A stretch of DNA of 64,000 bases from Pyrenophora tritici-repentis (taxonomy: Eukaryota; Ascomycota; Dothideomycetes; Pleosporales; Pleosporaceae), in assembly GCF_003171515.1 (NCBI RefSeq), contig NC_089396.1:310001-374000 (forward strand). Reading direction: 5' to 3'. The position numbers and the translations under genes are program-made. Shown piece after piece: positions 11,201 through 22,717 of the stretch. The stretch's first letter is position 1; each line of letters begins with the position of its first letter. A model generated the notes under the pieces. It saw nothing but the letters and a program-made list of their open reading frames with translations. It ran no database searches and was not told the DNA's origin.

Positions 11201-13456
11201 TTGCAGCCAAAACCTTAAACTCCCACATCTGGCCTCTACGCAACTGCAGTCTGATGCTGTTCAAAGCGCTCATAGAACGACTGCTAGGCAGCGATGAAGC
11301 TCAAGACTGGAAAGAGCGTGAGCGAGCAAAGACTTCACGTTTCTCCTACGACAACTACCCGAGCCTCGTCAACATCCTAATCGATCTCCTGGAGCCAAGT
11401 AGCGACCGCAAAATCATGAATACGCCCGAGACTGGTAGCTCACCTCTTGATCTTCATGGCGCAGAGGGCGTCTTCCCTGCACTTCAGATTCTACGGCAAG
11501 CCCGGCCACCGGGCGATATCAACAAGATCCAGGCCTTGGTTAGGGACTTGCTACCGAGCCCGCACTGGCACATGCGGGATATGGCTGCTAGGACGTATGT
11601 ATCATTGCGGACGACGACGACGGAGTCTTCTCGTGCGCTGTCTCCTATACTTGACACCATCCCAAGCAATCATAACGGACAGCATGGTAGGCTTCTGGTT
11701 GTCAAGTATCTGCTTAGAAAGATTCTTCGGGATCCGGCGCAGTGCTGTAAGTTTTCTTGTCTTCATTCATTGACATAAACGTAGCTAATCGCCTATCAGC
11801 CCTGCAAAATATCGTCATGCTCATGCAACAGGTCTGCAGACATGCGCCGAGCTGGTATACGTCCAGCAATTGCGTTTTCGTAAGCGCCGCTTTTCTCGAT
11901 ATCGTGAGCCTGTTAGGTACGACTCTGCTCGCACAGAAAGATGCCACGTCAATCCTCTTTGCATGGGAGGACCTCACGGCGGGTGTATCGATCGGACCGG
12001 AACACAACATCGGGCCCAGCGACCACCAAGGCGATTCTCTGCTCCGGACATCTCTAGCACGTGTCTACTTCATCGATCGCGTAATTCTGCGTGAGAAGTC
12101 ACTCGGCGTAATGGTATCAGACGACTACCAAGACGTTGGCGATGCACTCATGCTCCTCGCAACCGAAGACCCAGATACATGCCTTGACGCATTGGAGACC
12201 CTAGACACCATCATTACTTCCAACCCCTCCTCTACTATAACCATCCCCCCTCTCCCTAGTCCTCGCCCACATCCACCGTCTCGTCCTCTCCGCTACCGAC
12301 CCAGAAGTCATCTCGAAAGCGCAATCCGTCCTCGCCTCCGCCCTAACCACAACCCCCCACCTAACCCACTCCTTCTTCGCCACCACAACACCCCAAAACA
12401 TCTTCACCACGCTCTCAAAACTAGAGTCTCAATGCCTCACCGCTCCACCCTCAAACACGCAATCCGCCCTCCACCTCCTCGGCCCCTTCCTCGACACTGC
12501 ATACGCCACCACCCCCCCCATCTTCTCCCGCTCGCAAAGAAATTCTATCGGCGATAGCCCGATACATCCGCATCATACGCTTCGCAACAACAGACACAAA
12601 CCCCTTCCCCACGCGCTTCGCAGCCGCACAATCCCTAGCGTCTCTATCCCACATCTTCACGCTTACCCCTCGCTCCCGCTCCACAGCACCCCTACTGCTC
12701 GCCCTCGTATTCCTCCTCTACACCCTCCTCCACGACGACGACGATGAAATCAGAGATCTCGCCGCACGCACCACAGGCAGTTTTCTCCGCGCCCAGGGCG
12801 TCAGGTTCAAAGACACAGTGCCTGTGCTGTGTGTACACCACCTCGGTGCTTTTCTCTGCCGTACCGCTGCGAATACAGCGACGTCGAAACACGGGTTCAC
12901 GCAGCCACTGCTGAGGGAAGCAGGGAGACGGTTGAATACGTCCTGGGACAAGGGGTTCAGCGAGGCGTTTGAGGAGGTGAGAAGGGAGGATACGAGTCTT
13001 TTTGCGAGGGAGAGGCAGAATTTGTATGTCGATGATGTTGTTGATGGGGTGTTTTTTGCGAGGGTGCTGGGGTGGGTGCTTGCTTCTGGTGCATTGGCAT
13101 CGGGAGCTGGTGCAGGTGAAGAGGTGGTGAAGGGTCTGAGTACTTGGGTTCGAGATGGATTGGGTGTGCTGGAGATGACGGCTACGGCCCAAGATGACGG
13201 CGCGTTGGGGTGGTGTAGCAAGGATGAGGTGTTTGCACTGAGTATGAGAGTTTTCGCTGTGGCGGAAGTTGTGCTGGGGGCGCGTTGTGGGGGCAAGAGT
13301 GAGAACGTGGAGCGTGTGGTGCAGTGTCTGATGCGCTTTTGCAAGGTAGCAGAGGAGAAAGAGGTACATGGGTTGTGGATGGAGCGGATCCAGGGGATTT
13401 GTGAGAGGTTTGTGTTGAGGAGTCTGGGACGAGTGAGGAAGAGTTTGGTGGTGTGA
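8256..13456 (+). CDS. TRM732: Trm732/THADA-like tRNA 2'-O-methylation partner (DUF2428), with two apparent frameshifts
   Basis: Four exons: 8256-8380, 8444-10594, 10638-11746 and 11800-13456. The three introns are 63, 43 and 53 bp, with CTAAC-type branches. The family motif block begins at ITRRSAGIPAAMSALL (near 10951) and continues to PLRNCSLMLFKALIERLLG (near 11233). This is the DUF2428 core of yeast Trm732 and human THADA. Trm732 works with Trm7 to 2'-O-methylate position 32 of certain tRNAs. The protein is expected to be a cytosolic HEAT-type solenoid. The last exon does not read through. The frame moves by one base at a run of six C (12245-12250) and again at a run of eight C (12512-12519). 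Removing one C from each gives a continuous 1679-aa reading, a normal size for the family. Either these are sequencing errors or the C-terminal 400 residues are lost. Confidence 0.85.
12245..12519 (+). other. Two single-base frameshifts in C homopolymers of the Trm732-like gene
   Basis: The reading frame changes at the C6 run 12245-12250 and at the C8 run 12512-12519, each time as if one extra C were present. Between them the protein-like frame reads LSLVLAHIHRLVLSATDPEV. After the second run it continues EILSAIARYIRIIRFATT. No GT donor lies close enough upstream of the first shift to explain it by splicing. Confidence 0.75.
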
Positions 13457-13683
13457 GTGATGTTTAGACATGTGTACGCGTGGAAGAGGAAGATAGAAGG
13501 AAGACGAAACTTGTGATTCAACTCACAAAACCTCTACACACTTACAAAGTAAATACTTCATAAAGCTTGGTAACATCATACGAAAAGTCAGCTTCGCTAT
13601 ACAATAAAGAAAAGTAAACACCATATTTTCGAACAGAACAAAAAAGGCAAAAGCCATAGAAATACACAATACGAAATTCACAA

Positions 13684-15265
13684 CTAGCGTCTATAAAACA
13701 CATTGACCGGACTCTCCCCCACCCTCACCCTCACACTTCCATACTTTGCCTGCCAAGCAAAAAAGTACATAAGCGCCGCAAGTGGCTGCCCCACAAGACA
13801 AAAGCTCATCCAGAAAATCATGTTGCCCGCAACCTTGCCCTGGATCCAACTGACCTTTTGAATGAGATCCGTGAGTGCTATCAACGGAATCTGTATAATC
13901 ATGCCGGTAAAAGCGACACCAATGATGTTGTGAGTGGGCACGCCGACGAGCAGTTCGTGGAGGATGCCAGAGAAGACGAAGACGAGGATTTGCGCTACGG
14001 CAGGGGGAATCCCGCGACCAACGAGGGGGGAGTAGATGTGACGGCGCATGAAGTTTGTTACGGGCTTGTTCCAGGTGGTCCAGTATGTGCGAATGGATGA
14101 GACGTTCCACCAGTCGCCGTAGAATTCTCGGTCTCCGAATCGCATCACTTCTGCGAGGGCGTTGAGGGCGGATTGGAAGAGGGCGAAGAAGCCGCAGAGC
14201 CAGCAGAAGACGCTAATTGTGGAAAGCTTCATGACGCGCTCGGCAATGGACGTCAGGTTCAAAGTGAGGATTTTGTCGAGGGAATTCTGAAGGAGCGGTG
14301 CGGCGTATTGCGCGGAGGCTATCCAAATGACGATGCTGAGGCCGGCGAGCTCGACCAGACGCTTGAAAACAAAGTCCCATCGTATCTTGTCGGTTCGGGG
14401 GTATACGGGCTGGTAGACGAGAGTTGGTGCCCACCAGAAGTAGCAGAGGTTCTTCATATTGATATTCTGTGGGTATGGACACGCCTGGTATAGCTCAGGG
14501 AGCGGATCGGCCTGCTTGGGGTGCAAGTACGCATGGCGGAGGTCGCGGTTCGTGAGGACGTACGAGGCACACTTGAGAAATACAATGACTGCATGGAGTT
14601 CGCATAGGGTACCGATGCCTGGGTGGTGGATGTCATAGTAGACATACTTTGTCGCAATGTAGAGGTTGGCGACGGCGTTGACACTATGGAAGAAGGCGAC
14701 AATGTACCAGGTCGAGTTGAATTCGCGCAGCGCTGCGGCATATTTGGCGGGCGTGTCTTGGTCCTTTTCGGTGGATATGCGCGAGTAGGCGCGATCAGCC
14801 TGCCAGGCAGCAGCGAGCTCGATCAAGTAGGTGACGAAGAGATGGGCGGGAACCAATAGGTAGAGAAGCAGGCCGGTGATGACATCGGACCGGCGATAGT
14901 CGTGACAGCTGAGACATATAAGAACGCCATACTTTTGGAGGTTCACAATCATCAATCGCAAGTTGGATACAACTACTCCTGTTAGCCCAATGCGGACGGG
15001 ACGGTAACGAGGAACGCTTACTGAGCACCAAGATCATGAGATTCCTGAAGCCAACGAAGCTGGGACTCTTGTCGGTGTCATGGCTTAAACACGAGGTGCG
15101 CGTCACGGCGTGAGTAGCGTAAACATGGCGGTACTTTGTGTCGCGCGTGCGCTCAGTCTTGCCGTTTGCCTTTTGGTCGTGGCTCGGCCTGTGCCGGAGG
15201 ACCGAGGCACTGGCAGACGAGGAATCCAGGGCAGAAGATTGGGCCATTTGGGTGAGTGTTGCCAT
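13684..15265 (-). CDS. DGA1-like (DGAT1): Diacylglycerol O-acyltransferase, DGAT1-type (MBOAT family)
   Basis: Exon 1 is 15022-15265 (start MATLTQMAQ) and exon 2 is about 13684-14972, giving 510 aa. The intron (about 49 bp) has donor GTAAGC and a GCTAAC branch. A second in-phase AG six bases earlier (exon from 14978) is possible but very close to the branch. The FYGDWWN motif shared by DGAT1 and sterol acyltransferases is present. It is followed by the catalytic histidine in SGILHELLVGVP; the VP after this His-Glu motif favours DGAT1 over sterol acyltransferase. Many hydrophobic segments fit a polytopic endoplasmic-reticulum enzyme that makes triacylglycerol from diacylglycerol and acyl-CoA. 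The N-terminus is Ser-rich and hydrophilic, as usual in DGAT1. The symbol is descriptive: yeast Dga1 belongs to a different (DGAT2) family. Confidence 0.85.
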
Positions 15266-15789
15266 TATTACGCGTGGAGAGGAGTGGGAACGAGGGTCGC
15301 TTTCCCCCAGAGCGCAATGGCTCATGCGGAGGTAATTAAGGGTCTCAGGGTGGAAGGCTGGAACGGGGTTGATGCTCGGATGCGGCGATGGCGATGACGA
15401 CGATGCAATTAGGTCTACTGGACCATTGAGCGCGGTGCTGAGAGAGAGTTTGGACTCGGCGCCGTCCTGCCATGGCCGTGGATGCGCGGCAATGGGTCAG
15501 AAATATGAGATATGACGGATTCTGTTGGGAGTCTCGTCGAGCGGGGATCTGCACGGTGATGCACCTCATCCATGTAACTAATCCGTTGAGCCGTGGCGCA
15601 TACGTGTGGCTTTGCAGTTGGTTCTGTGGCTGAGACGCTAGTGAGAGCTCCCGCTCCGGCGCGACAAAGCACGCGCTTTCACTATCTGTATCGTGAACAA
15701 CAGCCCCATGACGGTCGCTGTCTCCGGCTCTCACTGCTTCTGAACCTTGGTTGACGTCTTCAAACTCGTCGCTACTCACTCTTCCAGTC
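15266..15789. promoter_or_regulatory. Shared divergent promoter region of DGAT1-like and PFS2 genes
   Basis: The two start codons are divergent and about 520 bp apart, so both promoters must lie here or in the leaders. The frames that cross it have no domain. Nothing recognisable as a specific operator was found. Confidence 0.5.
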
Positions 15790-17906
15790 ATGGAACACAA
15801 ATATCACCACCCCGAGTTTGAGGGTGGTCTACGGCCTCGACCCAAACGTGAGTGCAATCGCCATGACTTAAAAACAGAAACCCACGCATCTTTTCGATTT
15901 GGAATTCACTAGTATATACAATTCCAACCTCGCGACCAACGACTCAGAACTGGTAGCTGACCACTTGAACCCCAGGAGCTGTGACTGACTATGGCTCGAC
16001 GACGGTACAATGGATGCGCAATCGGCGCCCGCGATACAAGAACCTGCCCATGCCGGAGATGGAGCGACCAAGCGCAAGCTATATTGTCGACATGCAACCC
16101 CCAGCAGCGCGGGTCGCGAGTGCTGCAGAGTCGATACCAGCCAAAGCCGTACATTCTTCCCTTAACAAGGTTAAGCACCCCATCAACGTGGTTAAGTGGA
16201 CACCAGAAGGTCGACGACTACTCACAGGCTCGACGAGTGGCGAGTTTACACTGTGGAATGGTATGGGCTTCAACTTTGAGACAATCATGCAGGCACACGA
16301 GGCTGCTATTCGCGCCGTGGAATACACTTCCACCGACGACTGGCTCCTTTCGGCAGACCAGACGGGTGTGGTCAAGTATTGGCAAACCAACTTTAACAAC
16401 GTCAAGGAAATACAAGCACACACCGAAGCGGTACGGGGACTATCGATAGCACCCACAGACACCAAGTTTGTCACATGCGCCGACGACACCACACTGAAGA
16501 TCTGGGACTTTGCCTCTAGCACAGAAGAGTTGACGCTGACGGGGCATGGATGGGAGGTCAAGTCAGTCGACTGGCATCCACACAAAGGGCTGCTAGTATC
16601 GGGGTCAAAGGATCACCAAGTCAAGTTCTGGGATCCGCGAACAGGGCGCTGTCTTACGACGCTTCATGGACATAAGAATCCAATATCAAAAACCATGTTC
16701 GAGCCCGTACAAGGAAACATGCTAGCAACATGCGCCCGTGATCATACCGCCCGAATTTTTGATCTCCGAATGATGCGCGACGTCTTACTGCTCAAGGGCC
16801 ACGAAAAGGACATCATCACCATGGCCTGGCATCCCATGCACAAAAACTTGCTGTCGACTGGTGGTGTCGATGGAAGTATACATCACTATCTTCTCGACGA
16901 GCAGAACCCTCCAGCAGGAGTGGCTCCCTCGATATCGCCTTACGACGCCGCCGACTCGCAAAACGCTCCCTCACAAACCATATATCCCGCACACAGCCTC
17001 CAGTACGCCCACGACTTTACCGTTTGGACCATGGACTGGCATCCTCTGGGCCATATCCTCGCATCTGGCAGCAATGACAGGGTCACTCGCTTCTGGACCC
17101 GGCCCCGACCCGGCGACACAAACTACGTCAACGACCGGTATCACATTGGCCAAGCCGCCGCCGAAGCACAGGGTACCTTTGACCGTGGCCAGGGCCGGCG
17201 GCAAAAGATGGAAGAAGAAGAGCAGGAAGCTGAAGACGAAGCAGAAGGTCTCGTCGACCAGAAGATGCCATCCCGCAACCCCGGTGGCGCTCCTTTTCTC
17301 CCGCCAGGTCTTTCACTACCTGGACTCAGCGCAGCACCAGACGGAACATCGAGCTCGCTACCAGGAATCGGGGGCGGTGGTCATCCCCCTATCCCACCCC
17401 CACCGGCGGGCATGCCATTCCCCCCTCAACCAGGCCAGCCAGGCGCTCCCATGCCCCCCTTCCCCGGCGGCATGGACCCCTCGCGCCTCCACCAGCTCAT
17501 CGCCTCAGGCACATTACCACCCCCACCCATCCCCCACCACGGCGGACCACAACAAAACCAAAACGGCCCTCCACCTCCCTTCCCCCCTGCAAACTTCCCT
17601 GGCTTCCCACAAGGCATGCCGCCTGGTATGCCACCGCTTCCCCCAGGTATGCCGCCACCACCAGGTTTCCCGGGCTTCCCCCTCCCACCCGGTGGTATGG
17701 CTGCCCCGCCACCGGGTTGGCCTGTCTCACAGCCTCCTCTTCCTCCTCCTCCTCAACAGCTACAGCTACCGCAACAGCAACAGCAACAGCCGCAGGGTGG
17801 GCCGGTCGGCGGTGATGCATCGGTTCGCAAGAGGGCGCCATTGCCGGATCAGCATGACGCGCTCAAGATGGAAATGTCGCAGGGGAGGTATCGTAAGGCG
17901 AGGTAG
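15790..17906 (+). CDS. PFS2: Polyadenylation factor subunit Pfs2 / WDR33 (WD40)
   Basis: Exon 1 is 15790-15847 ([13 protein letters not shown]) and exon 2 is 15976-17906, giving 662 aa. The 128-bp intron has donor GTGAGT, a GCTGAC branch and acceptor CCCCAG. The junction gives [17 protein letters not shown], matching the conserved DYGS..W.R segment at the start of Pfs2/WDR33. Six to seven WD40 repeats follow (for example [30 protein letters not shown]). This WD40 protein belongs to the cleavage and polyadenylation factor that recognises the pre-mRNA poly(A) signal in the nucleus. The C-terminal 230 residues are Pro/Gly/Met-rich and end in a basic segment, [13 protein letters not shown], seen in the fungal family. 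Confidence 0.93.
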
Positions 17907-18359
17907 TCTACAAACGTGCTCTGCGAGGGAAGAAGGGAATGAGTGGATGTGGTACCGGGGTGTTATCTATCAATTATCTATCAATTATCTATCAAGTATG
18001 ATGGGGTTGACAAGTCTGAGGTGATGGGAGATTGAGGTGTACGTTGGCGTTTTGGGGTAGCGGTGGTGTCACGAACGGTAATCCGTGTGGCATTCGGCAG
18101 GGTCTGGTGTGTGGAAAACGCGTCTTCCATACTATTACTCTTCCAACCCTCCATTTCTGTTCTCTTTTCTCTTGGTAATCACAAATACCCAGATTTCTTC
18201 TTCTGCTTTTCTTGATGGATTGTCGCGCCCGATGCAAGGTGTGCTGTGGTGTATTTTTGATTATGATACTGGAACCAATTACCACGTTCACTTTGGGTTG
18301 AGTGAAAAGAGTCTTGAATAGACATAGCAGCCCAGACAAGATCATCACCACCCCTGCCC
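17907..18359. other. Convergent 3' intergenic region with an 11-bp tandem repeat
   Basis: The PFS2 and THI6 genes converge here. At 17964-17996 there are three tandem copies of TATCTATCAAT (last base differs in the third). Apart from this I see only 3' UTR-like sequence. Confidence 0.6.
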
Positions 18360-20165
18360 TCATACCTCCCTAACTAACCCATCACCACCCAAATCCTTCA
18401 TACACTCCACCCTTATCAAATTCCCCAGTCCCTCCTCCATAACGCCCTCCCCATACCTCCACAACTCATCCAAAAACGCCGGCACAAACGTCCCGGGTCC
18501 CCTAACCTCCTCCCTTGCCGCTGCCCGCTCAGCCGCAATCTCAAAATGCAGCAATCCCGCCACGGCCGCCATTAGCTTATCGCCTGGGTTCGCCGCGAGG
18601 TACGCCGACAACGTGGTTCCCAATGTACACCCCGACCCGGTAATGAGACCAAGATACTCGTGGCCGTTTGCAATAGCATACGTACGTGTGCCATCGGATA
18701 TGATATCCGTGGCGCCTGTCATAAGGATGATGTTGCGTTCGCGGGCGGCGAGGTGGGCGACGAGGGAGGCGCGTTGGGTGAGGTTGAGGAGTGCGGTGCC
18801 GGAGTCTACGCCGCGCTGTTGGTCCTGTCCCTCCTCTGACGGAAGGCGGATTTCCAACCCAGAAGTTTTTGCTACGGTTAATATCTCCCTCTCGTTTCCC
18901 TTTATTAAATCGAAATACCCGGCGCTCATTAACGTCTTGACTGCGTCTCGGCGGATGGATGTTGCGCCTGCACCTACGGGATCGAAGACGATGGGTCCGC
19001 CGGCTGCGTTGTATGCCGCTACGGCTTGTGCGTAGTTGAGCAGGCCGTCGGGGGTAACGGTACCCATGTTCACAACCAGCCCGCCCTGTAGGCGCGCAAG
19101 GTCCGGGGCTTCGAGACCGTAGTTTGCCATGATGGGCGATGCTCCGATGGCGAGGGCAACGTTTGCGGCAAAGTTCTGGACTACGAGGTTGGTCATGTTG
19201 TGGGATAAGGGGGTCTTCGATTTCACAGCTTTTTTACACTGCAGGGCCTTGTGAAAGATAGAGGAGAGCTCATCTTCAGGGTTTTCGTGCCAGAAATGGG
19301 GAGCCGTGGAGTGCAGGGTGAATGGGGGTGGGCTGTGGAGGAGCTGGGAAAGGTGTTGGGATGCTGATTTGGGGGAAGGGGACCCGATTATGGCAGATAC
19401 TACGGCGACGCCATCAATTGTCTTGGGGTTGCGGTTGAGGGGGGTTGGGGCGAGGAGTTGGTGGGTGATGCGTTGGACGTTGGAGGCGTTGACGCCGCCT
19501 ATGCATACTGTTCCGACGTTCTTTTCTGCTTTGGTGCCGTTATCGAGGTATCTAAGGATTTTACGGATGCCAGTGATGCCGATAATGTCCTTGGTGTTCT
19601 TTTTGGTGTTTGTGGCGTAGAGAGTACCAATGCCTAGGTAGTCTGCTCCTCGCTCAACCTATGGTGATTATCAGCTCATGTTCATGTCGAGAGTAGGAAT
19701 GACTCACTGCTATCCGTGCTTCTTCGATAGAGGATACAGTTGCGCCGATGATCTTGCTGTCACCTAGTATGCGCCGGGCTTCGACTACGTTCATGTCATC
19801 TTGACCAAGGTGTACACCTTCGCATCCTACGGCAAGGGCAACATCCATGCGGTCGTTGATGACAAGGGGGATGCCGTGTGCTTTGCATTTTTCATGTAAT
19901 TTCTTTGCTATTGAGATGAGAACGCCAGTGTCTGAAGTCTTATCCCTGTATTGGACGATGGTGACACCTAGGAATGTCAGTCCAGTCACATGTAGTTATG
20001 CCTGCAACATTGTTCTGCCAAAAGCATAATCATCCTAGTAATTGGGACAAACCAACCTCCAGACAAAGCTTGCTCTACCACATCGACCAGGTCTCTAGAA
20101 CCAAGGATGGCTTTTGTAGAGTCGGTCACGAGGTAGAGCGAATAGTCTACTTTTTGCTTTTCCAT
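18360..20165 (-). CDS. THI6: Bifunctional thiamine-phosphate synthase / hydroxyethylthiazole kinase
   Basis: Three exons: 20057-20165, 19708-19967 and 18360-19658, giving 555 aa. The introns are 89 and 49 bp. The N-terminal half is ThiE-like: YSLYLVTDST, then TIVQYRDKT, GVHLGQDDM, and GADYLGIGTLYATNTK. It joins HMP pyrophosphate to hydroxyethylthiazole phosphate, making thiamine phosphate. The C-terminal half is ThiM-like: HNMTNLVVQNFAANVALAIG, DPVGAGATSIRR, GNEREIL and the GSGCTLGTTL phosphate-binding segment with its conserved Cys. It phosphorylates hydroxyethylthiazole. The fused order and the length match yeast Thi6 (540 aa). No TPP riboswitch-like CTGAGA core was seen in its leader or introns. 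Confidence 0.94.
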
Positions 20166-21466
20166 GTTTGCGGTCCTGGCGCTTGGACGGAAATGGGCGT
20201 GACTTTCGCGAGCTCGTCCCTAAGTTTGCAATGTGGGCGTCCCAGAGAACCGTGGAGCGGCGGAAGATGACGCAATCCATGTGCGGCTCGCGATTGATTT
20301 TCATTGGTTCCGCAGGACAATGCTCCAAACTAGCTGTCGGATGTGCGTCTCAACGGCGCTTTTGTGGCGCTTCTGTACAAGCAACGGCGCACGTCAGATC
20401 TTTTGCAGAAAGACTGCAGTAGTTTTGTGTCTGATGTGTAGGACAAAAAGCTGTTTGGAGACTTCAGTAAGCCATGTAGATGGCTATACCATGAATTCGA
20501 TGGTTCGAATACCATGACATGGCGTGTAGGTGATGGATGATTGCTGGCCAGTGCTTCCCCCACGTCGGGAAAGAAGCACCGCAGGTAGGCAAACCGCTAG
20601 CAGCTAACACTGAAATGAGACGGGTGAAAGGCATGCTCGTTGTCAGGAGCCAAACTGCAGGAACCCGAGTACGCACTACGGACATTCATGCTTGTCCGAT
20701 GTAGTAAGCCGAGCGGCGCCTGAGACAAACACGTGACGTGGTGAGCAGGATGTTCCGTATACAGTATTGTGGAAGCGGCACTGTTTGTTGGAGCATACAG
20801 AGACCCCCAGGCCGCTTGCTTCATGTGCCTGACGTGGAGGCTAACAGCGACAATGGCCAAACGACCGTCCTTGCCATGGGTGATGGTAGACCGGGTGGGG
20901 CTGCAGGTGTTTGGTGCAGGTCGCTAGTGTGGCTCGGCAGACCGAAAAACTAAATCGGCCGACCCCATATAACGTCCTCCCTCCACCTCAGTCCCGCACA
21001 CAACCTTCTGCAACACCCAAAATCCAGACACCCCGCCTAGCCCAGTGACTTGGCAACAACTGCACATTTGAACTCATCCGCCAAACATCCTGAGTCGCCC
21101 GCCCGCGACCTGCACAAACCGCCACCTTCGCCTCAAGGCCACAAGTACAAACCGCCCCTCAGAGTCGCCGAAGCCAACAGGAGTATATGTATTCGCGCCA
21201 ACGCTACGCCTTCCGAGTCGAACCTCCCCCCAAACTGCAAAAATTTCGCTGTATGCGGATACCGAGCAGTACCATACACCAGACCAACGGCTAATCCAGT
21301 GCCCCTCTTGACCCCGAGTCACACACAACCCACAACCAAACACCAGAGACGGCATCTGCGCATGTCTCTATCGGCCCTCGTCAACCTACCTGACCCGACC
21401 GCGTCCCTCTGTCCGCTGCAACTCAAGTAAACTCTTCAACCACCAGCCCCCCGCACCACCGTCACC
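20166..21466. promoter_or_regulatory. Divergent intergenic region between THI6 and the eIF5 gene
   Basis: About 1.3 kb separates the two start codons. The part nearest the eIF5 gene (20960-21466) is C/T-rich with a possible TATA-like word (CATATAACG near 20967) and looks like a core promoter plus long leader. Several short frames cross the region without any domain. Confidence 0.45.
21362..21430 (+). promoter_or_regulatory. Possible upstream ORF in the eIF5 leader
   Basis: A 22-codon frame (MSLSALVNLPD...) starts at an ATG in poor context (C at -3, T at +4) and stops 36 bases before the main ATG. The main start codon itself is in a strong context (CACC before ATGG). Whether the transcript includes this segment is not shown by the sequence. 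Confidence 0.4.
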
Positions 21467-22717
21467 ATGGCTACCGTCAACATCCGCCGCGATGTCACCG
21501 ACCCCTTCTACCGCTACAAGATGGAGCGTATCCAGTCCAAGATTGAAGGCAAAGGTAACGGCATCAAGACCGTCATCGTCAACCTGAGCAGCGTGGCTCA
21601 ATCTCTCGCCCGCCCGCCCGCTCACGTCATCAAGTACTTTGGCTTCGAGCTTGGAGCCCAGACCAACACTAGCCCCAACGACGACCGTTGGATCATCAAC
21701 GGCACCCACGACGCCAGCAAGCTGCAAGACTATCTCGACGGCTTCATTTCCAAGTTTGTCCTCTGCAAGAAGTGCAAGAACCCAGAGACCGATGTCCACA
21801 TCAAGGACGCAAACATCACGCTTGACTGCAAGGCCTGCGGAAAGATCTCCGACGTCGACCCTCGCTTGAAGCTTAGCTCTTTCATCCTCAAGAACGAGCC
21901 CAAGAAGGGCAAGAAGGACAAGTCCAGCAAGAAGGCCGAGCGTCGTGCCCGCAAGGAGGCCGAGGCTCGTGGCGAGGCTACCTCCCCCGACGGTGGCAGC
22001 CCTGGCGACAGCGCTGAGGAAAACGGTGACGATGGCGACCTCGCCCTTGAGGCTGGTAGCGACGACGAGCTTACTCGCCAGATCAACGAGGGCGCCAAGG
22101 AGATTGAGGACGAGGACGCCAAGGAGGTGGAATGGTCCATCGATACCTCAGAGGCCGCCATCAGGGCCCGTGCCCAGGACCTCCCTGACGACCTCAAGCG
22201 TGCCCTTGTCATCGAAGACGAGGATGAGGGTGGTTCCAGCTACGATACCTTTGGCAAGTGGATCATCGACACTGGTGCTGAGAAGGGTGGTGTTGAGAAC
22301 CTCGACAACGTCGACATCTACGTCAAGGCCAAGGAGCTCGGCATCGAGACCAAGCACCGCACCCTTACTGTCATCCCCCAGACGCTCTTCACTGAGAAGA
22401 TTGTCAAGCAGATTGAGGGTCGCGCCCCTATGCTTAAGAAGATGATTACTTCGGACAAGCACGAGAAGGCCTTCCTCGGTGGCATTGAGCGTTTCGTCGG
22501 CAACGATAAGCCTGAGCTCATCCCCCAAGTCTCGGCCATCTTGCTCAAGATCTACGAGAACGACCTTGTCTCGGAGGAGCAGCTCAAGGCATGGTGCTCC
22601 AAGGCCAGCAAGAGGTACGTTGACCTCAAGGTCAGCAAGACTGTCCGCAAGTCTGCCGAGCAGTTCAAGACTTGGCTCGAGACTGCCGACAGTGATGAGG
22701 AGGACGACTCTGACTAG
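21467..22717 (+). CDS. TIF5: Translation initiation factor eIF5
   Basis: Single uninterrupted frame of 416 aa. It starts MATVNIRRDVTDPFYRYKM, in which the Arg of FYRYKM (residue 16) corresponds to the catalytic arginine finger of the GTPase-activating domain. A four-Cys zinc ribbon follows (CKKCKN ... CKACGK). Then come a Lys-rich linker, an acidic segment and a C-terminal HEAT-like W2 domain ending in an acidic tail (SDEEDDSD). eIF5 stimulates GTP hydrolysis by eIF2 in the scanning 43S complex and so fixes start-codon choice. Codon use is strongly biased to C/G at third positions compared with neighbours, as expected for a highly expressed gene. The start has an excellent Kozak context. Confidence 0.97.
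   Translation: MATVNIRRDVTDPFYRYKMERIQSKIEGKGNGIKTVIVNLSSVAQSLARPPAHVIKYFGFELGAQTNTSPNDDRWIINGTHDASKLQDYLDGFISKFVLCKKCKNPETDVHIKDANITLDCKACGKISDVDPRLKLSSFILKNEPKKGKKDKSSKKAERRARKEAEARGEATSPDGGSPGDSAEENGDDGDLALEAGSDDELTRQINEGAKEIEDEDAKEVEWSIDTSEAAIRARAQDLPDDLKRALVIEDEDEGGSSYDTFGKWIIDTGAEKGGVENLDNVDIYVKAKELGIETKHRTLTVIPQTLFTEKIVKQIEGRAPMLKKMITSDKHEKAFLGGIERFVGNDKPELIPQVSAILLKIYENDLVSEEQLKAWCSKASKRYVDLKVSKTVRKSAEQFKTWLETADSDEEDDSD

Noticed and set aside
12692..13521. Two long minus-strand frames (about 260 codons each)
   Set aside because: They are antisense to the last exon of the Trm732-like gene, which has the family-consistent reading. Their composition (Ser/His/Thr/Pro) is that of an antisense frame.
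16861..18024. 387-codon plus-strand frame overlapping PFS2
   Set aside because: Out-of-frame shadow of the PFS2 exon; no domain and no independent start signal.
20057..20400. Possible TPP riboswitch controlling THI6
   Set aside because: No CTGAGA-type core or paired arms were found in the leader or introns.
20485..20530. GGTTCGAATACC word resembling a tRNA B box
   Set aside because: No A box, acceptor stem or anticodon stem can be drawn around it.
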